A stretch of 64,000 nucleotides of DNA from Paenibacillus oceani (GTDB taxonomy: Bacteria; Bacillota; Bacilli; Paenibacillales; NBRC-103111). The stretch's first letter is position 1, and each line of letters begins with the position of its first letter. The translations under genes were made by a program, and so were the position numbers. Below the pieces are notes generated by a model. The model worked only from the letters and a program-made list of their open reading frames with translations, was not told the origin of the DNA and did no database searches. Shown here piece after piece: positions 52,696-61,606 of this stretch. The stretch spans positions 1-64,000 of the forward strand of contig NZ_JACXJA010000042.1 in NCBI RefSeq assembly GCF_014705615.1, read 5' to 3'.

Positions 52696-54258
52696 TTAAT
52701 CGAATAGTAAAGTTGGTGCAAGAATTCTGAGCAAAATATTCAAATCTTCCTTGGTTACATCCCCATCCTGGTTCATATCGTAGAAGTACTCGGGGGACTG
52801 GAAGTTTTGCGCGAACCAGACCAGATCCTTCAGTTGGAACTCCGAATTCGGATCGTCGCTGCCCGGCCGCTTCAACTCGGTTACTTTAAGCTGCGTCTCG
52901 CCGGTATCGTTGTTCCAGAAGTCGGGACCGATCTGAATAAGTGCAGGCTTGTGCCCGTTGCCTCCGTCTTCCGAAGCCAGATTATACGTATAAGGGAGTT
53001 CTACCGAATAACTGTCAAAATCGTAAAAAGTCGCTTTTCCTTGACTGTCGGTATACGTGTACATCGAATTAAAAGAAGGGTAGTCATCCCGATTCAAATA
53101 CACTCTGACGTTCGAAAGAGCGCTGCCCGGCAAGGCAGGGTTCGCATGGACGAGCGTCACCGTTCTCCAGTAATCCGTATGAATCGGTATGTAATGAGAG
53201 TTCTCATAAGGACTCTGTTCCACAGGCGCCGTATATATAACCGTTAACAAATGCTTGACTCCGCCTGTTGTCGGGTTGTTCGGACTATTTCGGGTCGCTT
53301 CCAATACAATTTCTTTGTGAACCCACGGAGGGGCGGGTTCATTATCCAGCAGGTACAGATGATTGCCAAACCGCGCAAGCAGGTTCAACGTTGCATCCGT
53401 CCGGACTACCTGATCCAGCGTAACATCCGCCTGCCCCTCCGGATCGAGTACAACCTTGACGACTTGGCTCGAATCCGGCAGATGACCGATCAGAATCGAC
53501 TCGATCCGTCCGTTTCCTTGGCCTCCCGGGGGGGTATATACAGCATAAATTTGTCCGTCCGCCGGAACCGGAACTTGGGGAAAGGAGTGGCGGCCGTCGT
53601 TGTTCAGAGATACGGCCGAGACGCCGGATAACGGCTGTCCGCTGGAGTCGACCAGTTGAACTCCCCATTCCGCATAACCAAAATAATCGATGAATAAGTC
53701 ATAGCTGCCGGGTTGTGAAGATTGCCCGTCCGGATTCAGCTTCAGCACTCCGTTCGAATCCGTATGGCGGCTGTATGCCAGCGTGCCGCTAGGCTTCGCA
53801 TATACCGCCGGTCCGTAGCTGCTGCTCGTTCTGACCCCGATCTGCAGGGCGTTCGTTCCTTGCGAGATGATGAAACTCCCGGAAAGCTTAAGGCTGAGGG
53901 ATTGCATATATTCATAACTTGGATACGGCTCGTAATTATACTGGTATTCTATCAAAGCGTTTTGCCCGAATTCGGGCATATGCACGGTGACTTCCATCTG
54001 GTCGCCGATATTGCCGGTTAATTGGAAAAGGCTCGACTGGTAGCACAACGTCTGCCCGGAGCTCTTATTATAGACGGATACATAGACCGTTTGTTGCACG
54101 GCCGGTTCTTCGCAAGCGACAGGGGGAGCAAGAGTTACCCCGACCGACTGCGCAGCCGCCGTGCCTGCCTGGAATATACCGGACAAGCCGATGCAGCCGA
54201 CTGCCAGCATCCATACCAGAACGACGGCAATCTTTCTCTTGAAGTTAGTTCGGTTCAT
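52696..54258 (-). CDS. Secreted protein with C-terminal dockerin-like module
   Basis: A 520-residue exported protein. The signal peptide is about 1-33 (MNRTNFKRKIAVVLVWMLA). The body is beta-rich with Tyr/Ser-rich stretches and no catalytic motif I recognise. The last 55 residues form two segments like a type I dockerin: LKDLVWFAQNF (degenerate first calcium loop) and DMNQDGDVTKEDLNILLRIL (a good second loop). The ATG at 54258 lies four bases before the FecR gene's stop is passed (TAA at 54260-54262), so the two are translationally linked. The upstream gene ends in a cohesin-like domain. Confidence 0.8.
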   Translation of the reverse strand: MNRTNFKRKIAVVLVWMLAVGCIGLSGIFQAGTAAAQSVGVTLAPPVACEEPAVQQTVYVSVYNKSSGQTLCYQSSLFQLTGNIGDQMEVTVHMPEFGQNALIEYQYNYEPYPSYEYMQSLSLKLSGSFIISQGTNALQIGVRTSSSYGPAVYAKPSGTLAYSRHTDSNGVLKLNPDGQSSQPGSYDLFIDYFGYAEWGVQLVDSSGQPLSGVSAVSLNNDGRHSFPQVPVPADGQIYAVYTPPGGQGNGRIESILIGHLPDSSQVVKVVLDPEGQADVTLDQVVRTDATLNLLARFGNHLYLLDNEPAPPWVHKEIVLEATRNSPNNPTTGGVKHLLTVIYTAPVEQSPYENSHYIPIHTDYWRTVTLVHANPALPGSALSNVRVYLNRDDYPSFNSMYTYTDSQGKATFYDFDSYSVELPYTYNLASEDGGNGHKPALIQIGPDFWNNDTGETQLKVTELKRPGSDDPNSEFQLKDLVWFAQNFQSPEYFYDMNQDGDVTKEDLNILLRILAPTLLFD

Positions 54259-54259
54259 T

Positions 54260-56416
54260 TTAATTTCCTCCCGCATAACCCGCAACCTGATACAAGATCG
54301 GATTGGCGGTAAAGCTAATGCCCGCAATCGCGTCGCCGCTTGCATTAACCACGGTTACTTTCGTAATCTGAATCGTTCCCTGCTTGGCGATCTGACTGTC
54401 ATTCATCGCAGAGAACGACAGCGTTACAAGCTTTTTCTCCGAACTGATCGGAGGCAAATTGTCCGTCGTCGAAAATTTCGTCGCTACATACGTCAAAACG
54501 GTAGGCTGATTTCCATTCCTTTGCTGCCCTGCCGTACTTACGCTCGTATCCGGGTCGAAAATGTAATCGTCACCGCTGTCCGTGTAGCCATACGTGCTAG
54601 CATCCAACTCGCTGCCGTACGTAAGCTCAACCTCGACTGCATAAAACGCATCGTTTGCCGCAAAGTTGTTCATGACGATGTCGAGCTGGAATGAATCCCA
54701 GTCATTCAGCTCCATCATCTCTTGAGCCGATTTGTCCGTCCGGAGAGAAACCGTCGGCTGAACCTTGTATTCGATCGACGCCGATACCGGAGCCGACACA
54801 TTGCCCGCCGCATCCTGCAGCTTCACATATATCGTCTTCGAGCCATATCCGCTCGACAGCTGATGGCTCAGCGCCATGAAATCCCCTTCGGACGACTTCT
54901 GGAACGGAATCCACGACGCTCCGGCGAAGTCTAACGCTTCCGACACCATCACCTTCGCCGTATCCGAAGATGCTGCGATGTACAGCGTAACCGCAGGCAG
55001 CGTTGTCGTCGGCGCGGATTCGCTGCTGTTATTGATCTTTACCGTGCCGGTCGGCGGGGTCGTGTCCGGCGTGCTGCCCGGATCTCCGCCGCTGTCGCTT
55101 CCCCCGCTGCCGCCTGGCGAAGGCGTTCCGGGATTCGGCTGGACAGGCGCTCCGCCTTCTTGTCTGCGGAGCTCCTCCTGATGTTTACGCTGGTCTTCCA
55201 GGAAGCGCGTACGCTCCTCCTGCGCCAACTGCCGCTCATACTGCTCGCGGGCCAGCCGCTCGCGCTCCTCCTGCGCTTTCCGGTTCGCTTCCTCCAGACG
55301 TTTGCGCTCCGCTTCCAGCCGTTCGACCAACGCCGCATGCTGCTGTTTTTTGATTTCTTCCAGCTGCTTTTCCTGCTGCTTCATTCGTTCCCGCTGCTCC
55401 TGCAGCTCCTTCAACCGATCCAGCTTAGCCTTCTGTACGTTCGGATCAAGTCCGACCGACAGATCAAACGGCTTGATATTGCCAAGATCAATCGGGTCGT
55501 GTCTGTATTTCTCGTTCGCTTTATCGATCAGGTCATGCACGCTGCTTTCCGACAGCTTCTTCGTATCGATCGCGCCTTTGGCTACGTTAGCGAGCAAATT
55601 TTTTAAGTTCTCGCCGAATTTACGCAAGTCGTCCTCGGATGCAAGCGCCAAGCCGGTGCTCGGATCGATTTCCTTGGCGCCGTCCGCAATATCGCGGATG
55701 AATTGATCGTTTTCTTCGCGGATTTGCTGAATCGACTTTAATAAAGCGTTGATCACTTCCGGCGTAGCTTCGTTAATAAACGACTGCACATCCAGCGGAG
55801 TTACATGATCCGCCCCGACGTCGGGCGTCCCCGGCAATTGGATGATCTGCTGACCGGGGTATACCCGTGCGGGGTCTCCCGTTCCGGTTCCGCTTGTCCC
55901 TCTCGTCTCCAACACACCGGACGTCATCAGGGCAAAAAGCTGCCCGTATCTCGCTTCAATATAACCGTTCGAGCCGCGAACACCCATAACGGCGGTCGGT
56001 GTTTCCACCTCGAATTCATCGTCGGCGTTCACCAGCTTTTTCACTTTGAACCATAACGAGCCGGCCCACATTTTCAGCTTGGACTTCTTGCCTCCATCGT
56101 CGGCTTCGACGAGAGACGATATGTACATCTCCGTGTTCTCGCCGATCGTTACTTCGTCCTCCCCGTCCGCCACGCGCAAGACGATACGGGAGCCTTCCTC
56201 CGTCCGGATATGGTCTCCCTGATTCAGGCTCATCTCCTCGACAGCTCTAAAGGGGGACGATCCGCCCGCTTTCGTCACCATGACGGTGCCCTGGACACTG
56301 ACCACGATCGCCGCACGGCTCTCCTTGGCATTAGCTATACCGGCTAGCGGCCCCGTCAGCAGACTGATCAAAAGCGTCAGGCACAGCATCACAGACAATA
56401 CGGATCTGCTTTTCAT
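54260..56416 (-). CDS. Secreted FecR / coiled-coil / cohesin-like protein
   Basis: A 718-residue exported protein. Signal peptide about 1-30. A FecR domain spans about 38-190 (VVSVQGTVMVTKAGG, NQGDHIRTEEGSRIVLRVAD, VETPTAVMGVRGSN). A helical region and then a highly charged coiled coil (about 335-420, Glu/Arg/Gln) follow. After a Gly/Pro linker there is an Ig-like domain (about 450-550, YVKLQDAAGNVSAPVSA). The C-terminal about 165 residues resemble a cohesin (FYAVEVELTYGSELDAS; TLSFSAMND). GAGGAG precedes the ATG. It follows the CHASE2 cyclase by 129 bases. The domain order suggests a surface scaffold read by the cyclase's external sensor. Confidence 0.82.
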   Translation of the reverse strand: MKSRSVLSVMLCLTLLISLLTGPLAGIANAKESRAAIVVSVQGTVMVTKAGGSSPFRAVEEMSLNQGDHIRTEEGSRIVLRVADGEDEVTIGENTEMYISSLVEADDGGKKSKLKMWAGSLWFKVKKLVNADDEFEVETPTAVMGVRGSNGYIEARYGQLFALMTSGVLETRGTSGTGTGDPARVYPGQQIIQLPGTPDVGADHVTPLDVQSFINEATPEVINALLKSIQQIREENDQFIRDIADGAKEIDPSTGLALASEDDLRKFGENLKNLLANVAKGAIDTKKLSESSVHDLIDKANEKYRHDPIDLGNIKPFDLSVGLDPNVQKAKLDRLKELQEQRERMKQQEKQLEEIKKQQHAALVERLEAERKRLEEANRKAQEERERLAREQYERQLAQEERTRFLEDQRKHQEELRRQEGGAPVQPNPGTPSPGGSGGSDSGGDPGSTPDTTPPTGTVKINNSSESAPTTTLPAVTLYIAASSDTAKVMVSEALDFAGASWIPFQKSSEGDFMALSHQLSSGYGSKTIYVKLQDAAGNVSAPVSASIEYKVQPTVSLRTDKSAQEMMELNDWDSFQLDIVMNNFAANDAFYAVEVELTYGSELDASTYGYTDSGDDYIFDPDTSVSTAGQQRNGNQPTVLTYVATKFSTTDNLPPISSEKKLVTLSFSAMNDSQIAKQGTIQITKVTVVNASGDAIAGISFTANPILYQVAGYAGGN

Positions 56417-56545
56417 TCTCCCATTTCTCCTCTTCCCTGTTAAAATCTCCTCTTTAGTTTCCTGATCTGCCGCATTCGGCAGCGCAAAACGAAGTTGTAC
56501 GTTTATTTTATCAGTTCTTTCGCCTAATTGGATACCATTAGGTCC

Positions 56546-58396
56546 TTACTTCTCCGCGTGCACCTGATAAATGTTTACCGGGAGCTCCTTGCCCTTCACC
56601 TTGATTTCGCCCATACTTTCGATCTCGAACAACTCTTTAACCCTCTCGTACAAGGCGTCGCTGATCAGAATTTGTCCGGGCTTGGCGTTCGATTCGAGCC
56701 GGGCCGCCAGATTGACGGTGTCCCCGATCGCCGTATAGTCGAGACGCAACTCCTCCGAACCGATATTGCCTACGATCGCCGGGCCGCAGTTAATGCCGAT
56801 GCCGAACCGGACGGTAAAGCCCAGTTTCTGCATAAGCCGCTTTTCGAGACTGGCTGTCTGCTTCTTCATCTCGAGCGCTGCTCTTACCGCCATCTCCGCA
56901 TGGTTATCGTACTTGACCGGCGCCCCGAACATCGCCATCACGCCGTCGCCGATAAATTTGTCGAGCGTCCCGTTGTATTTGAATACAGCTTTCGTGCACA
57001 CGTCCAAATATTCGTTCAAAAATTGGATGACCTGCTCGGGCTCCAGCTTTTCGGACAGCGTCGTGAATCCGCGGATATCTACGAAGATGAGCGATATGTC
57101 CATCCGTTCTCCGCCGAGCTTCACCTCATTGCCCGATGCGAGCATCTGGTCGACGACCGCCTTCGGCACGAACCTTCCGAAGATGCCCGTCACACGCCCG
57201 CGCTCCCGGCGCTCCGCCAAATAATGGTCGACGATCGACCAGACGTACATCAGAATGATCGCCAGCAGCGGATAAAAGATCGGCAAGTAAATACGAAGCG
57301 CTTCATTGGCGACAATGAACGCTCCTATGTACAAGACTGAAAGTCCGATAAACCAGAATAAGGCGGCTCTGCCTCTGAACGTTCCGAACAAAAAGGCGGC
57401 GAGCAGCACGACCAGAGCAAGAATAGCGATACCGGCCGGCTTGCCGGCTTCGTTCCAGAACCGGCTATCCAGTATCGACTGGACCATATTGGCATGGATT
57501 TCGACCCCGAACATTTTGATCGCCCGGCTCATCGGCGTCATATATTCGTCCTGAAGTGCGGTCGTATAAGGCCCGATCAGGACAATATCGTTTTCGAACA
57601 TGTTCGCGTCGATTTTGCCGCTGAGCACGTCGCTGAACGAGAACGAATCATAACCCGTACTTAAATCTTTCTCCTGGCGCGGCTCGCTGTAAAACTGCGT
57701 GATCACCTGGTTTCTCGAGTTGACGGGAATTGGCGAGCTGCCGCGGTACCATTTGCGCTGCTCCGCATCCCAGCGTACTTTCTCGGTATCGCCAAGCGCG
57801 TAATTGGCCAGCTTGACGCTGAACGCCTCGATCATCTCCCCCGACTTCTCCGGCAGCCCTACGATCAGCCTGCGGACGCGGTCGTCATTGTCGGGGAACA
57901 CGTTAATGTGCGCCAGCTGACTTTTCGGAGCCTGAATGGCCGGCGAGGGAACTTCAATCCGGTCATACTCCAGCAGGCCGCTGGATTGCTGCTTGGCCGG
58001 AAAGTTGAAATTAACGGGAAGCACCACGTTGCCGTATTTGCGCATGACCTCCGCCAAAGCCTGGTCCTGCTTCGGGTCCTTGCTCGGCTCCGGGAACGTG
58101 ACGTCAAGCCCGATCGCTTTTACTTTGCCTAGCTCCAGCTTTTCGATGACGGCTGCGTATACGGAACGGTCCCACGGAAACTGTCCGATCGCATCCAGCG
58201 ATCTGGAATCAATTTTCAAAATTTTGATTGACGTATCCGGCTCGCGTTGCCATACGTTTTTGGCGCCAAGCGCGTCGCGCAGCGGATTCTCGATATAGTG
58301 GAACGTTCCGCCGGTTCCGGTCGTATACGTTAAGACGGCAAATAAAAAAACAACCAATGCCGCGACGACCGTTGTTTTCCAGTTTCTCTTATTCAT
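56546..58396 (-). CDS. CHASE2-domain class III adenylate/guanylate cyclase
   Basis: A 617-residue membrane protein. A membrane segment at about 7-28 is followed by an extracellular CHASE2 domain (about 35-300, ILKIDSRSLDAIGQFPWDRS, IGLDVTFPEP). Three membrane segments (about 315-390) lead to a class III cyclase domain with LIFVDIRGFTTLSEKLEP (metal Asp), DKFIGDGVMAMFGAP (second Asp) and DTVNLAARLES (Asn/Arg transition-state residues). All catalytic positions look intact, so cAMP or cGMP production is likely. The ATG at 58396 has GGGGAGGAG upstream. FecR proteins and CHASE2 cyclases are often neighbours in genomes I recall. Confidence 0.9.
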   Translation of the reverse strand: MNKRNWKTTVVAALVVFLFAVLTYTTGTGGTFHYIENPLRDALGAKNVWQREPDTSIKILKIDSRSLDAIGQFPWDRSVYAAVIEKLELGKVKAIGLDVTFPEPSKDPKQDQALAEVMRKYGNVVLPVNFNFPAKQQSSGLLEYDRIEVPSPAIQAPKSQLAHINVFPDNDDRVRRLIVGLPEKSGEMIEAFSVKLANYALGDTEKVRWDAEQRKWYRGSSPIPVNSRNQVITQFYSEPRQEKDLSTGYDSFSFSDVLSGKIDANMFENDIVLIGPYTTALQDEYMTPMSRAIKMFGVEIHANMVQSILDSRFWNEAGKPAGIAILALVVLLAAFLFGTFRGRAALFWFIGLSVLYIGAFIVANEALRIYLPIFYPLLAIILMYVWSIVDHYLAERRERGRVTGIFGRFVPKAVVDQMLASGNEVKLGGERMDISLIFVDIRGFTTLSEKLEPEQVIQFLNEYLDVCTKAVFKYNGTLDKFIGDGVMAMFGAPVKYDNHAEMAVRAALEMKKQTASLEKRLMQKLGFTVRFGIGINCGPAIVGNIGSEELRLDYTAIGDTVNLAARLESNAKPGQILISDALYERVKELFEIESMGEIKVKGKELPVNIYQVHAEK

Positions 58397-58780
58397 CGGC
58401 TCCTCCCCGAACCTCTCCGTACGATCTGTCGTAATAGGAAAATAGACGCATCGCGCCCCTCCCATATGCCTATTGTATGCCGCGTATCGACTTATAGCAA
58501 CGACAGATTTACAATTGGTGTGAAAATTAACAATTCCGGTCTGATCCTTGGCCAGTATACGATATCCAGTTTAAATTTTCTTTAAGAACGATGAAAACAT
58601 ATACAAGAATGAGGTGCAAACGATCTGCGTAAATAGGCGATATTACCATCCGGGGGGAAGCAGAGCGTCTCCATCTAAACAGGGACAGCCGACCGGCGAA
58701 CAGGTAAACAGGCACCGCACACCGTAACTCACTCACGCGAAGGAAACGGATACGTGCCGTGCCGGCACTAAGCCCCTCTG

Positions 58781-58970
58781 GCCCCTCTATTCTCGGCCTG
58801 TTGGGAAAACAGAGACGGATAAAGGCGATATGTACCCCTTATTTCAACCTGCTGGCCACATCTGCACCCTTTTCGCGGATAATAGAACCTTCAAACCACT
58901 CTTATTCCGTGCCCAGGCGGGTTTTCGGACAAAATAGAGGGTGCAAACAACCGCTCTTAATCGGTTCCCC
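58781..58970 (+). repeat. Dispersed intergenic repeat, copy C
   Basis: Same orientation as copies A and B. Blocks: CCCCTCTATTCTCGGC, TACCCCTTATTTCAACC, CTGCACCCTTTTCGCGG, TTCAAACCACTCTTATTCC, CAAAATAGAGGGTGCAAAC and ACCGCTCTTAATCGG. The opening CCCTCTATT is the inverse of AATAGAGGG in the right part, as in copy A. Confidence 0.85.
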
Positions 58971-59102
58971 TTGCTCATAAGCGGGCACACGTGACCGAGC
59001 TTCCATGAGGAACGGCCACATCGAATGACCCGGCGCAAACGGCAGCTTTCCTTCGCCCGGAATGTCTCGGTTCGCTTTATCGCTTAAACGAACTTAAACA
59101 TT

Positions 59103-59131
59103 AAAAAAGCCTTCCCTAAACGGGAAGACTT
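59103..59131 (-). terminator. Terminator of the ferredoxin gene
   Basis: CTTCCCGTTTAGGGAAG followed by GCTTTTTTA on the minus strand, 13 bases past the stop. Confidence 0.85.
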
Positions 59132-59143
59132 CGTTCGCACAGC

Positions 59144-59407
<264 letters not shown>

Positions 59408-59416
59408 CTACTGTCC

Positions 59417-59445
59417 ACTATAATACAAAACTATATAAAGTTCAA
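59417..59445 (-). promoter_or_regulatory. Ferredoxin promoter
   Basis: Minus strand TTGAAC (59440-59445), a 17-base spacer and TATAGT (59417-59422), about 35 bases upstream of the ferredoxin start. Confidence 0.75.
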
Positions 59446-59492
59446 ACCTTTTGAGGCTTGCCAACCTTTATATAGGCTACGCTTTCACGTCT

Positions 59493-60020
59493 TTAAATAT
59501 ACGAAAAACGGCGCAAAACAAACGCGGCGACCCCGTCCGGGTCGTCGATGTCCAGGACCGGAATATTCCGCTCTCCCGCCGCCGGATACGTTCCGTCCCC
59601 GATCTTCTTAAGGACGAGCGCCACCGTATGGTCGTCGATCAGACTCCCGTCTCGTACCTGCTCCTCCGTCCGCATCAGGACGAGCTTGGGGATCGGCTCT
59701 TTCTTAAAGCCCTCCACGACGATCAAGTCGAAGCCGTCCAGTCCTGCGAGCGCATTGCCAAGGCCCGCTCCCCCGCCGGTTTTCTCGTACTTGTACGAGT
59801 AGCCGGGGCCGGCAACGATTACCGCTTCGGCGCCAGTCGCCGCATAACGGGCGGAATCGGTCCCTTCCGATTCCCGGTAATGGCCGTGGCCGTCGTGCTT
59901 AACGACGGCCACCTTCAGTCCGTGCCGGCTAATTCTATCGACGACCTGAACGGCAAGCGTCGTCTTCCCGCTTCCGGAGTAGCCGGCGAATCCGATTATA
60001 TGCGGCTTTCTTCCCGTCAT
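59493..60020 (-). CDS. mobB: Molybdopterin-guanine dinucleotide biosynthesis adaptor MobB
   Basis: A 175-residue P-loop GTPase with Walker A GFAGYSGSGKTTLAVQV, HDGHGHY, DSARYAATGAEAVIVAG and DLIVVEGFKKEPIPKL, all MobB signatures. MobB assists MobA in attaching GMP to molybdopterin. No mobA or other molybdenum gene is in the window. The ATG overlaps the stop of dinB by four bases (ATGA), so it is translated after the polymerase gene. Confidence 0.9.
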   Translation of the reverse strand: MTGRKPHIIGFAGYSGSGKTTLAVQVVDRISRHGLKVAVVKHDGHGHYRESEGTDSARYAATGAEAVIVAGPGYSYKYEKTGGGAGLGNALAGLDGFDLIVVEGFKKEPIPKLVLMRTEEQVRDGSLIDDHTVALVLKKIGDGTYPAAGERNIPVLDIDDPDGVAAFVLRRFSYI

Positions 60021-61312
60021 TCGTCCAGCCCCCTCTCACGAAGATGGTCCATCTGCAGCGAAGTGCCTCTCCTCTTGTGATTGCGGATCCATGTCGACGG
60101 ATCGGTGCCGACCATACCGGCGGTAAGGATCGCGTCTTCGCCGTATTTGTCGCGGATGCGGTCCATCGTGGCGTTGAGCTGTTCCTTCTTCGGATGTTGC
60201 TCGTACTCGAACAGATCAAGCTGGATCGCCGCCGTATTTTTCGGCTGCAAGCTCTGAAGCGTTACACCGAGCAAGCGGACCGGCTTTCCGTACCCCCAAT
60301 GCTCCTGGAACAGCTTGACCGACAACCGGTGAATTTCATCCGCATTTTCCGTTGGCACGGAGATGGTATGGGAGCGCGTAATCGTCTTCATATCCGGGTC
60401 GCGGATCGTAATCTGGATCGTGCTTGCGAGCAGCTTTTGCCTCCTCAGCCTTCTCGCCACCTGATCCGACAAGTTTAGGAAGACTCGGGAAATATCCGAC
60501 GCCTCTGTCAAATTTTTGGGCAGCGTCGTCGTATGCCCGATCGATTTGCTTTGCTCCCGCTCCGGATTGACCGGCGAATCGTCGATACCGTTCGCCGCCT
60601 GCTTCAGCCACAATCCGTTTACGCCGAAATGCTTCACCAGAAACGATTCGTCCGCTTTCGCCACATCCCCGATCGTGTACAAGTTCAGCTTGCGCAGCCG
60701 GTCTCCCATCCGGTGGCCGATTCCGAACAGGTGCGAGCACGGCTTGTCCCACAGCAGCCGCTCGACGTCGCGCTTGCGCAGCACGGTTATGCCGTTCGGC
60801 TTCTTCATATCGGAAGCCATCTTCGCCAGCAGCTTGTTCGGGGCGACCCCGATGGAGCACGGCAGACGAAGCTCGTCGCGGATTCGCGTCTGAATAATTC
60901 CGGCGATCTGCAGCGGCGTGCCGAACTGCTTGGAGCCCGTAATATCCACATAACATTCGTCTATGGACATCGCTTCCACCATAGGGGAGTAACCGTAGAT
61001 GACCTGCATGAACTTGCGGGAAAATTGGCGGTACAAATCGAAGTCCGGCTGCAGCACGACCAGGTCCGGGCATACTTTCAAAGCTTGGCGGATGTGCATC
61101 CCCGTCTTGACGCCCTTCGCTCTTGCTGCATAGGAGGACGTGACGATAATGCCCTTGCGCAGCTCGATATTGCCGCCGACGGCAAGAGGCTTTCCTTTAT
61201 ATAAGTCCGGCTCCACCGCCTCGTGCACCGAGCAGTAAAACGCGTTCATATCGATATGCAGAATGACTCTGCCGTTTTTGGGATAATGGCCGTCTGTTGC
61301 CGTTCGATTCAT
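60017..61312 (-). CDS. dinB: DNA polymerase IV (Y family)
   Basis: A 431-residue translesion polymerase. Catalytic motifs are LHIDMNAFYCSVHEAVEP (metal Asp) and MSIDECYVDIT (Asp/Glu). The little-finger domain follows (RSHTISVPT), and a clamp-binding QLDLFEYE lies at about 375, with a C-terminal tail beyond it. The ATG at 61312 lacks a strong ribosome-binding site; no better start before the IDMNAF motif was seen. No LexA box was found just upstream, though two LexA-like sites occur at 5.8 kb. Confidence 0.92.
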   Translation of the reverse strand: MNRTATDGHYPKNGRVILHIDMNAFYCSVHEAVEPDLYKGKPLAVGGNIELRKGIIVTSSYAARAKGVKTGMHIRQALKVCPDLVVLQPDFDLYRQFSRKFMQVIYGYSPMVEAMSIDECYVDITGSKQFGTPLQIAGIIQTRIRDELRLPCSIGVAPNKLLAKMASDMKKPNGITVLRKRDVERLLWDKPCSHLFGIGHRMGDRLRKLNLYTIGDVAKADESFLVKHFGVNGLWLKQAANGIDDSPVNPEREQSKSIGHTTTLPKNLTEASDISRVFLNLSDQVARRLRRQKLLASTIQITIRDPDMKTITRSHTISVPTENADEIHRLSVKLFQEHWGYGKPVRLLGVTLQSLQPKNTAAIQLDLFEYEQHPKKEQLNATMDRIRDKYGEDAILTAGMVGTDPSTWIRNHKRRGTSLQMDHLRERGLDE

Positions 61313-61606
61313 AACGGACCGGTACCGTTTGCCATTCTCGAAGCCTTATGCTCCGCCGGAGCGTGCAAGTATGGCTCGTTCGCGAATTTCATCGGGCGTT
61401 CCCCCTAATCAGCGTTCCATCCCAGCATACCTTTGCCGGCGCTTCGGGTCAAGCGGGGCCCGCTTTTCGCGCATTCGTGACAATATACCAAACAGACAGG
61501 ACTAATACCGGACAACTTTGCAAAACTACTTCAATATTTCGGTCAAAATGTTATAATGGAGGGAATGCAGCGCGGCTTATGCTTCAGAATGCGGAGGAGG
61601 AAGTTC

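Larger units (their letters stand above)
58397..59143. other. 747-base intergenic region carrying repeat copy C
   Basis: The longest gene-free stretch of the window. It holds repeat copy C and the ferredoxin terminator. Nothing else was recognised; the upstream signals of the CHASE2 cyclase should be within about 58400-58560 but no clear promoter was found. Confidence 0.5.

Noticed and set aside
61313-61606. LexA box controlling dinB
   Set aside because: GAAC-containing stretches upstream of dinB do not meet the GAAC-N4-GTTY pattern.
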